A stretch of 64,000 nt of DNA, from positions 3,995,642 to 4,059,641 of the forward strand of contig NZ_CP014844.1 of NCBI RefSeq assembly GCF_001598055.1. The letters are read 5' to 3'. The position numbers and the translations under genes were made by a program. The first letter of the stretch is position 1. Every line of letters begins with the position of its first letter. The notes under the pieces were generated by a model that did not search any database, was not told where the DNA came from, and worked only from the letters and a program-made list of their open reading frames with translations. This document shows positions 53,269 through 61,894 of this stretch, piece by piece. This DNA comes from Cupriavidus nantongensis. Its GTDB lineage: Bacteria > Pseudomonadota > Gammaproteobacteria > Burkholderiales > Burkholderiaceae.

Positions 53269-54573
53269 TCAGGAGAACGCACGGATCATGCCCGCGGCCA
53301 CCGTGTGGTTGGTCGCCTCGTCGATCAGCACGAACGCGCCCGTGGCCGGATTATCGCCGTAGGCGTCGCACACGATCGGCTTCTGCAGCGAGATCTGCAC
53401 CGAGCCGATATCGTTCAGGCGGATCTCGTGGCGGCCGGTCTCGTGCGACAGCGTATGCACGTCCAGCACGCGGTCCACCGCCGACACGCGCGCGAATACG
53501 CTCGCCGTGGTGTGCTTGAGCACGTACTTGCGCGCCGGGTTCAGCGACTCGTCGTCGAACCAGCACAGGTCGGCCTGCAGCTTCTTCGCGGAAGCCGTGC
53601 CCGCGTCGGCGGCAACGAACATGTCACCGCGTGATACATCGACGTCCTCGGCCAGGCGCACGGTGACGGTGTCGCCGACGTTGGCGGATTCGGCCGCGCC
53701 GTTGGGCGTCAGCACTTCGGCGACCACGGCTTCGCGGTTGGCCGGCAGCACGCGCAGCTTCTGGCCGACGCGCACGGTGCCCGCTTCGACGCGGCCGGCG
53801 TAGCCGCGGAAGTCGTCCGACTGCGAACCGTCCTGGCGGATCACCAGCTGCACCGGGAAGCGCAGCGCGGCGTCGTCCTCGGGCGCGGCTTCTTCCACCG
53901 GCAGGTCTTCCAGCAGCGGCAGCAGCGGCTCGCCCTGGTACCACGGCATCGCCTCGCTCTCGTGCACGATGTTGTCGCCGCGCAGCGCCGACACCGGTAC
54001 GTAGCGCACGTCCGTCAGGCCCAGCTGCCCGGCCAGTTCGGCGTAGGCGGCGCGGATCTCGTTGAAGGTCTGCTCGCTGTAGTCGACCAGGTCCATCTTG
54101 TTGACGGCGACGATCACGTGCCGGATTTCCAGCAGCTTGAGGATCGCCGAGTGGCGCTTGGTCTGCGCCAGCAGCTCGGCGCGGCCGTCGGTGACGGTCA
54201 CGCGCGTGGCATCGACCAGCACGATCGCCGCATCGGCGGTCGAGGCGCCGGTGACCATGTTGCGGGTGTACTGCTCGTGGCCGGGCGTATCCGCGATGAT
54301 GAACTTGCGGCGCGCGGTCGAGAAGTAGCGGTAGGCCACGTCGATGGTGATGCCCTGCTCGCGCTCGGCCTCCAGGCCATCGGTCAGCAGCGAGAAGTCG
54401 ATCTGCTCGCCGGCGGTGCGCTTGTTCTTGGCATTGGCCAGCGCAGTCAGCTGGTCGGACAGCACGGCCTTGCTGTCGTACAGCAGGCGGCCGATCAGCG
54501 TGCTCTTGCCGTCGTCGACCGAGCCCGCGGTGATGAAGCGCAGCAGGCCTTGGTGGGTTGCTTGGTGAGTCAT
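53269..54573 (-). CDS. cysN: Sulfate adenylyltransferase subunit 1 (GTPase)
   Basis: A 434-residue elongation-factor-like GTPase that drives ATP sulfurylase. G motifs: GSVDDGKSTLIGRLLYDSK (P-loop), DTPGHEQYTRNM and NKMDLVDY. The length shows there is no fused CysC kinase domain. It lies 25 bp after cysD in the operon and forms the CysDN complex with it. Confidence 0.95.
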   Translation of the reverse strand: MTHQATHQGLLRFITAGSVDDGKSTLIGRLLYDSKAVLSDQLTALANAKNKRTAGEQIDFSLLTDGLEAEREQGITIDVAYRYFSTARRKFIIADTPGHEQYTRNMVTGASTADAAIVLVDATRVTVTDGRAELLAQTKRHSAILKLLEIRHVIVAVNKMDLVDYSEQTFNEIRAAYAELAGQLGLTDVRYVPVSALRGDNIVHESEAMPWYQGEPLLPLLEDLPVEEAAPEDDAALRFPVQLVIRQDGSQSDDFRGYAGRVEAGTVRVGQKLRVLPANREAVVAEVLTPNGAAESANVGDTVTVRLAEDVDVSRGDMFVAADAGTASAKKLQADLCWFDDESLNPARKYVLKHTTASVFARVSAVDRVLDVHTLSHETGRHEIRLNDIGSVQISLQKPIVCDAYGDNPATGAFVLIDEATNHTVAAGMIRAFS

Positions 54574-54598
54574 GTCTGGATCCTTTGCTGCGTGCGGC

Positions 54599-55564
54599 TT
54601 AGAAGTAGCCTTCCTTCTTGCGGCGCTCCATCGAGGCTTCGCTGGTCTGGTCGTCCATGCGGGTGGCGCCGCGCTCGGTGATCTCGGTCACCGCGGTCTC
54701 GGCGATGATCGCTTCGGGCGAATCGGCAACGCTGGCCACCGGGCAGGTGCAGCTGATGTCGCCGACGGTGCGGAAGCGCACCGACAGCACCTCGCTGACA
54801 TCGCCGTCCTGCTTGGGCGTGATCGGCGTGACCGGCACCAGCAGGCCGTTCTTGCGCACCACTTCGCGCTGGTGCGCGTAGTAGATCGGCGGCAGCGCCA
54901 GCTTTTCGCGGGCGATGTACTGCCACACGTCGAGCTCGGTCCAGTTCGAGATCGGGAACACGCGCATCTGCTCGCCTGGCGCCATGCGGGCGTTGTACAG
55001 GCTCCACAGCTCGGGGCGCTGGGCCTTGGGATCCCACTGGCCGAACTCGTCGCGGAACGAGAAGATGCGTTCCTTGGCACGCGCCTTCTCTTCGTCGCGG
55101 CGGGCGCCGCCCATCAGCGCGTCGAACTGGTGCTCGCCGATGGTTTCGAGCAGCGTCACGGCCTGCGCCGCGTTGCGCGAATCGGTATCCTTGCGCAGGC
55201 GCACGGTGCCGCGCTTGATCGAGTCCTCGACATGGCCGACCACCAGCCGCGCACCGAGCTCAGCCACGCGCTGGTCGCGGAACGCGATCACTTCCGGATA
55301 GTTGTGGCCGGTGTCGATATGCACCAGCGGGAACGGCAGCTCGATCTTGCGCTCGCCCAGGCGGAACGCCTTCAGCGCCAGGTGCAGCATCACGATCGAA
55401 TCCTTGCCGCCGGAGAACAGCAGCGCCGGGTTGCGGCACTCGGCCACCACCTCGCGGATGATGTAGATCGATTCCGCCTCGAGGCGGTCGAGATGGTCGT
55501 TCTGTACCTGCAACAGGTGCGCCACGCCCGAGGTGGCTTCTGCGATGTCGTTCATGATGCCCAT
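54599..55564 (-). CDS. cysD: Sulfate adenylyltransferase subunit 2
   Basis: A 321-residue catalytic subunit that makes adenosine 5'-phosphosulfate (APS) from sulfate and ATP. The PP-loop LLFSGGKDSIVMLHLALKAF is near residue 48, with HIDTGHNYPEVIAFRD and NWTELDVWQYIAREKL further on, typical of CysD. An alternative start lies three codons downstream (MNDIAEA). The cysH stop precedes it by 12 bp. Confidence 0.95.
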   Translation of the reverse strand: MGIMNDIAEATSGVAHLLQVQNDHLDRLEAESIYIIREVVAECRNPALLFSGGKDSIVMLHLALKAFRLGERKIELPFPLVHIDTGHNYPEVIAFRDQRVAELGARLVVGHVEDSIKRGTVRLRKDTDSRNAAQAVTLLETIGEHQFDALMGGARRDEEKARAKERIFSFRDEFGQWDPKAQRPELWSLYNARMAPGEQMRVFPISNWTELDVWQYIAREKLALPPIYYAHQREVVRKNGLLVPVTPITPKQDGDVSEVLSVRFRTVGDISCTCPVASVADSPEAIIAETAVTEITERGATRMDDQTSEASMERRKKEGYF

Positions 55565-55576
55565 TTTGTTCCGGCC

Positions 55577-56380
55577 TCAATGCTTGATGTTCTGTTCGTG
55601 CAGCCCGCACTCTTTCGAGTCCTTGGACTCCCACCACCAACGTCCCGCGCGCACGTCCTCGCCCGCGCGTACCGCGCGCGTACACGGCTCGCAGCCGATG
55701 CTGGGATAGCCCTTGGCGTGCAGGTCGTTGAGCGGCACCTGGTGGCGCTTCAGGTAGGCCCACACTTCAGCCTCGCTCCAGTCCGCCAGCGGGTTGAACT
55801 TGGGGATGCCGCGGGCTTCGTCCAGTTCTTCGAACGGCAGCTCGGCGCGGGTCACGGCCTGCTCGCGGCGCTGGCCGGTCAGCCAGGCGTCGGCGTGCGA
55901 CAGCGCGCGGTTGAGCGGCTCGACCTTGCGGATGCCGCAGCATGACTTGCGCGCGTCGATGCTGTCATAGAAGCCGTTTAGCCCGTGCTTCTTCAGGTAG
56001 TTCTCGACCGCCTCGGCATCCGGCGTGAACTGCTCGATGGTGTAGCCGTAGTGCGCCTGCACCTTGTCCAGCACCGCCAGGGTTTCGGCGTGCAGGCGCC
56101 CGGTCTGCAGCGTGAACACGCGGATGCCCGCGCGCACGGCTTCGCTGCCGCGCAGGATCGCGTCGGTCAGCACCATGTCCTCGGCAGCCAGGCTCGAGGC
56201 AAAGCGCGCGCGAAAGAAGCGGCCGGCGATGCCTGCGAGGCGCTCGGCCAGCTCGCGCTCCTTCTGCTCCAGCGCTTCGATGCTGCCGGTGTACTCGGGC
56301 GCGACCCACAGCGCGGGCGGCCGCAGCGCGGATGCCGCGCCGGCCTCGACCACGGGGATTTCGCTCAGCACGGTGCTCAT
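55577..56380 (-). CDS. cysH: Assimilatory adenylylsulfate (APS) reductase
   Basis: A 267-residue phosphosulfate-reductase-family enzyme. It has the two cysteine pairs CCGIRKVEPL (near residue 147) and CEPCTRAV (near 228) that bind a [4Fe-4S] cluster in APS-type reductases, and a C-terminal ECGLH cysteine, the catalytic thiol. Together with the absence of cysC in the operon, this indicates reduction of APS rather than PAPS. The ATG overlaps the DUF934 stop by 4 bp. Confidence 0.94.
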   Translation of the reverse strand: MSTVLSEIPVVEAGAASALRPPALWVAPEYTGSIEALEQKERELAERLAGIAGRFFRARFASSLAAEDMVLTDAILRGSEAVRAGIRVFTLQTGRLHAETLAVLDKVQAHYGYTIEQFTPDAEAVENYLKKHGLNGFYDSIDARKSCCGIRKVEPLNRALSHADAWLTGQRREQAVTRAELPFEELDEARGIPKFNPLADWSEAEVWAYLKRHQVPLNDLHAKGYPSIGCEPCTRAVRAGEDVRAGRWWWESKDSKECGLHEQNIKH

Positions 56381-56970
56381 GCCGTTTCCTTCGGCTGCGC
56401 ACCGACCTCGGCGCGCGCGCGGCGGAACAGCGGCAGCGGCTCGTCGACCGACGCCTGGTAGGTCACGGTGAACTCGGTAAAGCCCTTGATCGCGTCGTCG
56501 ATGCTCTTGTCCGCACGCACCGCGAAGGCATCGAAGCCGCAGCGCTTCATGAAGTTGAGCTGGTCGCGCAGCACGTCGCCAATCGCGCGCAGCTGCCCTT
56601 GCCACTGGTAGCGGGTGCGCAGCAGGTAGGCGGTGGAGAAGCCGCGACCGTCGCGGAACACCGGGAAGTCGACCGCCACCAGCGAGACCCGCTCGAAGTA
56701 TGCGGCGGCATCGCCCGGCTCGTCTTCCGGCGCCAGCCACACGCCGGTGCGGGCCGCATCGCGGCCGGCCAGCAGCGCTTCATTGGCCTTCCACACCGAC
56801 AGCGGGAACAGGACAGCATCCTGGCTTTGCACGGCAGCGGTGATGCGCTCTTCGGTCAGCGGCTGCTCTTCCGTGGCACGCAGCACGGTCCAGTTGTCTT
56901 CGACGATCACCGGGGTGACGTTGGCACTGCCGGTTGCATCCTGGCGTTGCAGTTGAATGATCTTTGCCAT
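56377..56970 (-). CDS. DUF934 family protein of the sulfate assimilation operon
   Basis: A 197-residue soluble protein with no cofactor motif that could be recognised. Its conserved parts are VDFPVFRDGRGFSTAYLLR, GQLRAIGDVLRDQLNFMKRCGFDAF and the C-terminal YQASVDEPLPLFRRAR, matching DUF934. The gene lies between cysI and cysH in betaproteobacterial sulfur operons and is presumed to help sulfite reduction or electron delivery; the mechanism is unknown. Confidence 0.85.
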   Translation of the reverse strand: MAKIIQLQRQDATGSANVTPVIVEDNWTVLRATEEQPLTEERITAAVQSQDAVLFPLSVWKANEALLAGRDAARTGVWLAPEDEPGDAAAYFERVSLVAVDFPVFRDGRGFSTAYLLRTRYQWQGQLRAIGDVLRDQLNFMKRCGFDAFAVRADKSIDDAIKGFTEFTVTYQASVDEPLPLFRRARAEVGAQPKETA

Positions 56971-56986
56971 GTTCAGTCTCCGGTCC

Positions 56987-58669
56987 TCAGGCTTCGGCGC
57001 GCTCGCGCGGCTGCTTGTCTGCGTAGACACGCTCCTTGAACGGGGCGATGCCAATGCGGGACAGGGTTTCGATAAAGCGTTCGTCCTCGATGCGGTTGGC
57101 GACGAAGGTGTCGATGATGCGGCTCACCACGTCGGGCATTTCCTCGGCGCTGAACGACGGGCCGATCACCTTGCCGAGCGCGGTCTGGTTGCCCTGCGCA
57201 CCGCCCAGCGTGACCTGGTACCACTCGGACCCGTCCTTGTCGACGCCCAGCACGCCGATATTGCCGACGTGGTGATGGCCGCAGGCGTTGATGCAGCCTG
57301 AGATGTTCAGCGAGATCTCGCCCAGGTCGTAGACGTAGTCGAGGTCGTCGAAGCGGTCCTGGATCGCCTGCGCGATCGGGATCGACTTGGCGTTGGCGAG
57401 CGAGCAGAAGTCGCCGCCGGGGCAGGCGATGATGTCGGTCAGCAGGCCGATGTTGGGCGTCGCCAGGCCGGCCTTCTTCGCCAGCTGCCACAGCGCGTAC
57501 AGGTCCTGCTTCTTCACGTCAGGCAGCACCAGGTTCTGCTCGTGCGCGACGCGCAGCTCGCCGAAGCCGAACTGGTCGGCCAGGTCCGCCACGGCTTCCA
57601 TCTGCGCATCGGTGGCGTCTCCCGGGGGCGAAGCCACGCCCGGCTTGGTCGACAGCGTCACTGCGGCGTAGCCGGGCACCTTGTGGCCGTGCACGCTGCG
57701 GCTGACCCAGCGCGCGAAGGCCTTGTCCTCGAGCAGGTGCTTTTCGTACGAGGCGTCGGTATCGGCCAGCTTTTCATACGCCGGCGGCGTAAAGTACTGC
57801 GCCACGCGGTCGAACTCGGCCTGCGTCAGCGTGGCCGGGCCGTCCTTGCTGTGCTGCCATTCTTCCTCGACTTCCTGCGCGAACTTGTCGGCGCCGATGG
57901 CCTTCACCAGGATCTTGATGCGGGCCTTGTACTTGTTGTCGCGGCGGCCATAGCGGTTGTACACGCGGATCGCCGACTCGATGTAGGTCAGCATGTGCTG
58001 CCACGGCAGGTCGTCCTTGATGATCGTGCCCAGGATCGGGGTACGGCCGAGGCCGCCGCCGGCCAGGATGCGCAGGCGCGTTTCGCCGTCGGCATTCTTG
58101 TAGGCGTAGACGCCGATGTCGTGCATCTGCACCACGGCGCGGTCGTCCTTCGAAGCCGAGATCGCGATCTTGAACTTGCGCGGCAGGAAGGCGAATTCCG
58201 GCTGGAACGTGCTCCACTGGCGCAGCAGCTCGGCCAGCACGCGCGGGTCCACCGACTCGTCCGGCGCCACGCCGGCGAAGTGGTCGGTGGTGATGTTGCG
58301 CACGCAGTTGCCCGAGGTCTGGATCGCATGCATCTCGACGCTGGCCAGCTCGGCCAGCACGTCGGGCACGCGCTCCAGTTCCATCCAGTTGTACTGGATG
58401 TTCTGGCGGGTCGAGAAATGACCGTAGCCGCGGTCGTATTCGCGCGCGATATGGGCCAGCTTGCGCAGCTGCTTCGACGACAGCAGGCCGTACGGGATCG
58501 CCACGCGCAGCATGTAGGCGTGACGCTGCATGTACAGGCCGTTCTGCAGCCGCAGCGGCAGGAATTCTTCCTCGGTCAGCTCGTCCGACAGGCGGCGGCG
58601 CACCTGGTCACGGAACTGGGCGACGCGCTCGGCGACGATGCGCTGGTCATATTGGTCGTACTGATACAT
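56987..58669 (-). CDS. cysI: Sulfite reductase hemoprotein subunit (siroheme/4Fe-4S)
   Basis: A 560-residue enzyme of the nitrite/sulfite reductase family. The cluster cysteines are in CPGGDFC (near residues 415-421) and NISGCINACGHHHVGNIG (near 457-461). N-terminal half-domains carry YGHFSTRQNIQYNWMELE and TSGNCVRNITTDHFAG. Six-electron reduction of sulfite to sulfide is expected. No cysJ flavoprotein is present in the operon, so ferredoxin or another carrier is the likely donor. Confidence 0.93.
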   Translation of the reverse strand: MYQYDQYDQRIVAERVAQFRDQVRRRLSDELTEEEFLPLRLQNGLYMQRHAYMLRVAIPYGLLSSKQLRKLAHIAREYDRGYGHFSTRQNIQYNWMELERVPDVLAELASVEMHAIQTSGNCVRNITTDHFAGVAPDESVDPRVLAELLRQWSTFQPEFAFLPRKFKIAISASKDDRAVVQMHDIGVYAYKNADGETRLRILAGGGLGRTPILGTIIKDDLPWQHMLTYIESAIRVYNRYGRRDNKYKARIKILVKAIGADKFAQEVEEEWQHSKDGPATLTQAEFDRVAQYFTPPAYEKLADTDASYEKHLLEDKAFARWVSRSVHGHKVPGYAAVTLSTKPGVASPPGDATDAQMEAVADLADQFGFGELRVAHEQNLVLPDVKKQDLYALWQLAKKAGLATPNIGLLTDIIACPGGDFCSLANAKSIPIAQAIQDRFDDLDYVYDLGEISLNISGCINACGHHHVGNIGVLGVDKDGSEWYQVTLGGAQGNQTALGKVIGPSFSAEEMPDVVSRIIDTFVANRIEDERFIETLSRIGIAPFKERVYADKQPRERAEA

Positions 58670-58697
58670 GGCGGGGTCCGTTCAGTATTCGTTAAAT

Positions 58698-59471
58698 TCA
58701 GGAGACGAGCTTGATGGCGACGAGCGTCAGCGTCGTCGCCAGGGCGGCGCGCACCAGCCGCTCGGGCAGCGCCCGCGACAGTTGCGCGCCCAGCCAGATG
58801 CCGGGGATCGAACCCACCAGCAGCGCCAGCAGCAAATTCCAGTCGACGGTGCCGAGCCATACGTGGCCCAGCCCGGCCAGCGCCGTCAGCGGGACGGCGT
58901 AGGCAATGTCGGTGCCGGCCACTTCGGCCGGCTTCATGTGGGGATACAGCAGCAGGATCAGCGTGGCGCCGACCGCGCCGGCGCCGATCGACGAGACCGT
59001 GACCAGCACTCCGATCACCGCGCCGACGATGATGGTGGCAACCACCTGCCTGCGGCCATGCAGCTGGAAGCGCGGGTTGCGTTCCAGCCAGGCCAGCATC
59101 TGGCGGCGGAACAGCAGCGACAGCACCGTCAGCAGCACCGACACGCCGATGGTTACGCGGATCGCATGCAGCCACCGGCCGTCGAGTTCGCCGGCGCTCT
59201 TCAGTACCAGGATGGCGGCCACCGCCGCCGGCAGGCTGCCGATGCAAAGGCGCCGCACCACCTGCCACTGCACGTGGCCGTGGGCGCGATGCGCGATGGT
59301 GCCGAAACCCTTGGTAATGGCGGCGAAGGCCAGGTCGGTGCCGACCGCGGTGGCCGGCGAGAAGCCGAACAGCAGCGTCAGCAGCGGCGTCATCAGCGAG
59401 CCCCCTCCCACGCCGGTCAGGCCGACGAGGACGCCTACGAACAGACCGGAAACGGTATAGGCCAGGGACAT
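58698..59471 (-). CDS. TSUP family permease of the cys operon
   Basis: A 257-residue polytopic protein starting MSLAYTVSGLFVGVLVGLTGVGGGSLMTPLLTLLFGF, the TSUP signature, with a second repeat GVLVTVSSIGAGAVGATLILLLYPHMKP. The start at 59471 fits the family; the upstream frame is unlikely. As the first gene of the operon it is probably a sulfate importer or sulfite exporter (CysZ-like role by context). Confidence 0.88.
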   Translation of the reverse strand: MSLAYTVSGLFVGVLVGLTGVGGGSLMTPLLTLLFGFSPATAVGTDLAFAAITKGFGTIAHRAHGHVQWQVVRRLCIGSLPAAVAAILVLKSAGELDGRWLHAIRVTIGVSVLLTVLSLLFRRQMLAWLERNPRFQLHGRRQVVATIIVGAVIGVLVTVSSIGAGAVGATLILLLYPHMKPAEVAGTDIAYAVPLTALAGLGHVWLGTVDWNLLLALLVGSIPGIWLGAQLSRALPERLVRAALATTLTLVAIKLVS

Positions 59472-59635
59472 GGGGGACTCGGTGTGGCGTGGCCCGCGGA
59501 TCTCGCCGGGGAAGTGGCCGCGGCGGGAAGGCGCACCGAGGGCAGGCCGTTCATTAACAAAGTTCGAGAATCGTAATAAACTGGCCTCATACCTCAAACT
59601 AATAAGAAGTTGTTTGTTTATACGACCTCAGATAT
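59472..59635. promoter_or_regulatory. Divergent cys operon/cysB regulatory region
   Basis: 164 bp with an AT-rich core at 59550-59635. On the minus strand TTGAGG and TACGAT are 16 bp apart near 59570-59597, a candidate promoter for the operon. On the plus side, GATATATG just before the cysB ATG could be part of its promoter or translation start region. LysR-type self-regulation through this gap is likely (inference). Confidence 0.5.
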
Positions 59636-60577
59636 ATGAACTTGCACCAGTTTCGCTTCGTGCGGGAAGCCGTCCGGCAGAACTACAACCTGACCGAGGC
59701 CGCTAAAGCGCTCTATACATCACAGCCCGGCGTATCCAAGGCCATCATCGAGCTGGAAGAAGAACTGGGCGTCGATATCTTCACGCGCCACGGCAAGCGG
59801 ATCCGCAGCCTGACCGAGCCTGGCCGCCGCATCCTCACCTCGGTCGAGAAGATCCTGCAGGAGGTGGAAAGCCTGAAACGCGTCGGCATGGACTATGCGG
59901 CACAGGACCAGGGCAACTTCACCATCGCCACCACGCACACGCAGGCGCGCTATGCGCTGCCGCGCGTGATCAGCGAGTTCACCAAGCGCTATCCCAAGGT
60001 GCGGCTGTCGATCCAGCAGGGCAACCCGGCCCAGATCGCCGACATGCTGCTGCATGACCAGGCCGATATCGGCATCGCCACCGAAGGCATCTCCAGCGAC
60101 AAGAACCTGGTGTCGCTGCCGGGCTACCAGTGGACCCATATGGTGATTACGCCGCCCGAGCACCCGCTGCTGGACAAGAAGCACCTGGCGCTGGAAGACC
60201 TGATGGACTACCCGCTGATCACCTACGATGCCAACTTCGCCGGGCGCACCAAGATCGACAAGGCCTTCGCGCTGCGCCACCTGGTGCCCGACATCGTGCT
60301 CGAGGCCATCGACGCGGACGTGATCAAGACCTACGTGGAAATCGGGCTGGGCGTGGGCATCGTCGCCGGCGTCGCCTATGATGCCGAGCGCGACCGCAAC
60401 CTGCGCGGGATTGCCGCCGGGCACCTGTTCGGCAGCAATGTGACCCACCTGGCAGTCAAGCAGGGGGCCTACCTGCGCAGCTTTGTCTACACCTTCATCG
60501 AACTGTTCTCGCCGACGCTCAACCGCAAGCTGGTCGAGCAGGCCATGTCCGGCGAACACGAAGCCTACGAACTCTGA
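59636..60577 (+). CDS. cysB: CysB-type LysR transcriptional regulator
   Basis: A 313-residue LysR regulator: helix-turn-helix YNLTEAAKALYTSQPGVSKAIIELEEELG (residues about 17-45) and an effector domain containing TTHTQARYALPRVISEFTKRYP, the CysB/Cbl signature for sulfate-ester or acetylserine sensing. It is divergent from the sulfate operon, which it presumably activates. A perfect GC hairpin follows the stop at 60578-60595 but lacks a T tract. Confidence 0.95.
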   Translation: MNLHQFRFVREAVRQNYNLTEAAKALYTSQPGVSKAIIELEEELGVDIFTRHGKRIRSLTEPGRRILTSVEKILQEVESLKRVGMDYAAQDQGNFTIATTHTQARYALPRVISEFTKRYPKVRLSIQQGNPAQIADMLLHDQADIGIATEGISSDKNLVSLPGYQWTHMVITPPEHPLLDKKHLALEDLMDYPLITYDANFAGRTKIDKAFALRHLVPDIVLEAIDADVIKTYVEIGLGVGIVAGVAYDAERDRNLRGIAAGHLFGSNVTHLAVKQGAYLRSFVYTFIELFSPTLNRKLVEQAMSGEHEAYEL

Positions 60578-60595
60578 GGCGGCACCGCTGCCGCC
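60578..60595 (+). terminator. Hairpin after cysB, weak terminator candidate
   Basis: GGCGGCA/TGCCGCC, a 7-bp perfect stem with loop CCGC, starts right after the cysB stop. No run of T follows, so it may not terminate by itself. Confidence 0.4.
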
Positions 60596-60657
60596 CCGCT
60601 CTATATAAGAAGCCAATCCACGATGCTGCCTATCCCAATCTGCTGTCCGGAGGTCCT

Positions 60658-61815
60658 GTGAGCGACCTGCCCCGCATCCACTGGACCGAAAACGGCGTCG
60701 AGCACAGCGCCGCCTGGCGCTCCGAGGCCGGCCTGCCGCCGCCGCGGCGCGTGGTCGTCGCCGACGACACCACCAGCGCCGACAGCGCCTACCGCCTTGC
60801 CTGCGAAGGGACCGCGCTGCTGTGGCGGGGCGATTTCCAGAACGCGCGCCAGCTGCTGAACGCGCTGGCCCGCCGCACCGAGCGCAAGCCCAAGAAGGCG
60901 AGCCGCCCTGGGCACAAGGCCCGGGACAAGGGCCAGGCCGCGTCGCCCACCGAAGCCTTCCACCTGCACCGGCTGGCGCAGTCGCAGCGCGCGCGCACGC
61001 TCGGCATGCTGCTGCTGCCGTTCGAGGCCGGCCACCAGATCCCGCTGCGCCGCGCGCCCGATGTGCACGAAGCGTGCGAACAGGTCTACGGCCCGGCCAG
61101 CGAGCCCTACGTGGCCTCGCTGCGCGAGCTGCTGGGCATGATCGGCGCGTTCGAGTGGCGCAGGAAGGGCGTCGAGATCCCGGCGCTGGAAGACCGCATC
61201 CACCCGTGGTACGGCGTGTTCTCGCCGGTGCGCGGCGAGTACATCGACCTGGTCGCGGCCGAGCCGCTGCCGGCCAAGACGCTGGCCTTCGATATCGGCA
61301 CCGGCACCGGCGTGCTGGCCGCGGTGCTGGCCCGGCGCGGCGTGCAGCGCGTGGTGGCGACCGACCAGGACCCGCGCGCGCTGGCTTGCGCGCGCGACAA
61401 CATCGCCCGGCTCGGCTACGCCGCACAGGTCGAGGTGATCGAGGCCGACCTGTTCCCCGCCGGCCGGGCGCCGCTGGTGGTTTGCAACCCGCCGTGGGTG
61501 CCGGCACGGCCCAGCTCGCCGGTCGAGCGCGCCGTCTATGACCCCGACAGCGCCATGCTGCGCGGCTTCCTGCAAGGGCTGGCCGATCACCTCGAACCCG
61601 GTGGCGAGGGCTGGCTGCTGCTGTCCGACCTGGCCGAGCACCTTGGCCTGCGCCAGCGCGACGAACTGGCGGGCTGGATCGAGGCGGCCGGGCTGAAGGT
61701 GCTGGGCCGCTCCGACATCCGCCCGCGCCACCCGCGCGCGACCGATGCTGCCGACCCGCTGCACGCGGCGCGCTCGGCCGAAGTGACCTCGCTCTGGCGC
61801 CTGGGCGTGCGCTGA
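60658..61815 (+). CDS. Class I SAM-dependent methyltransferase (PrmC/HemK-like motif)
   Basis: A 385-residue protein. The N-terminal half (residues 1-190) is not recognised. The C-terminal half is a Rossmann-like methyltransferase with motif I FDIGTGTGVLAAVLARRG near residue 204, TDQDPRAL as motif II, and NPPW near 277, the motif IV of amide/amine methylases such as PrmC. A GTG start with GGAGG upstream is used. The substrate is unknown; NPPW enzymes methylate glutamine side chains, nucleobases or similar nitrogen atoms. Confidence 0.85.
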   Translation: MSDLPRIHWTENGVEHSAAWRSEAGLPPPRRVVVADDTTSADSAYRLACEGTALLWRGDFQNARQLLNALARRTERKPKKASRPGHKARDKGQAASPTEAFHLHRLAQSQRARTLGMLLLPFEAGHQIPLRRAPDVHEACEQVYGPASEPYVASLRELLGMIGAFEWRRKGVEIPALEDRIHPWYGVFSPVRGEYIDLVAAEPLPAKTLAFDIGTGTGVLAAVLARRGVQRVVATDQDPRALACARDNIARLGYAAQVEVIEADLFPAGRAPLVVCNPPWVPARPSSPVERAVYDPDSAMLRGFLQGLADHLEPGGEGWLLLSDLAEHLGLRQRDELAGWIEAAGLKVLGRSDIRPRHPRATDAADPLHAARSAEVTSLWRLGVR

Positions 61816-61852
61816 CATCGCTGCCGCGGGGCACAGTGCCCCGCCGGCCGAG

Positions 61853-61881
61853 TTCGGCTATCCTTTCCCGTCACATATAAG
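61853..61881 (+). promoter_or_regulatory. Candidate promoter of the branched-chain-type binding protein gene
   Basis: TTCGGC (61853-61858) and TATAAG (61876-61881), 17 bp apart. The -10 lies only 13 bp before the ATG and just before the ribosome site, so the leader would be very short. Weak -35. Confidence 0.35.
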
Positions 61882-61894
61882 AACGGAGGAGACC

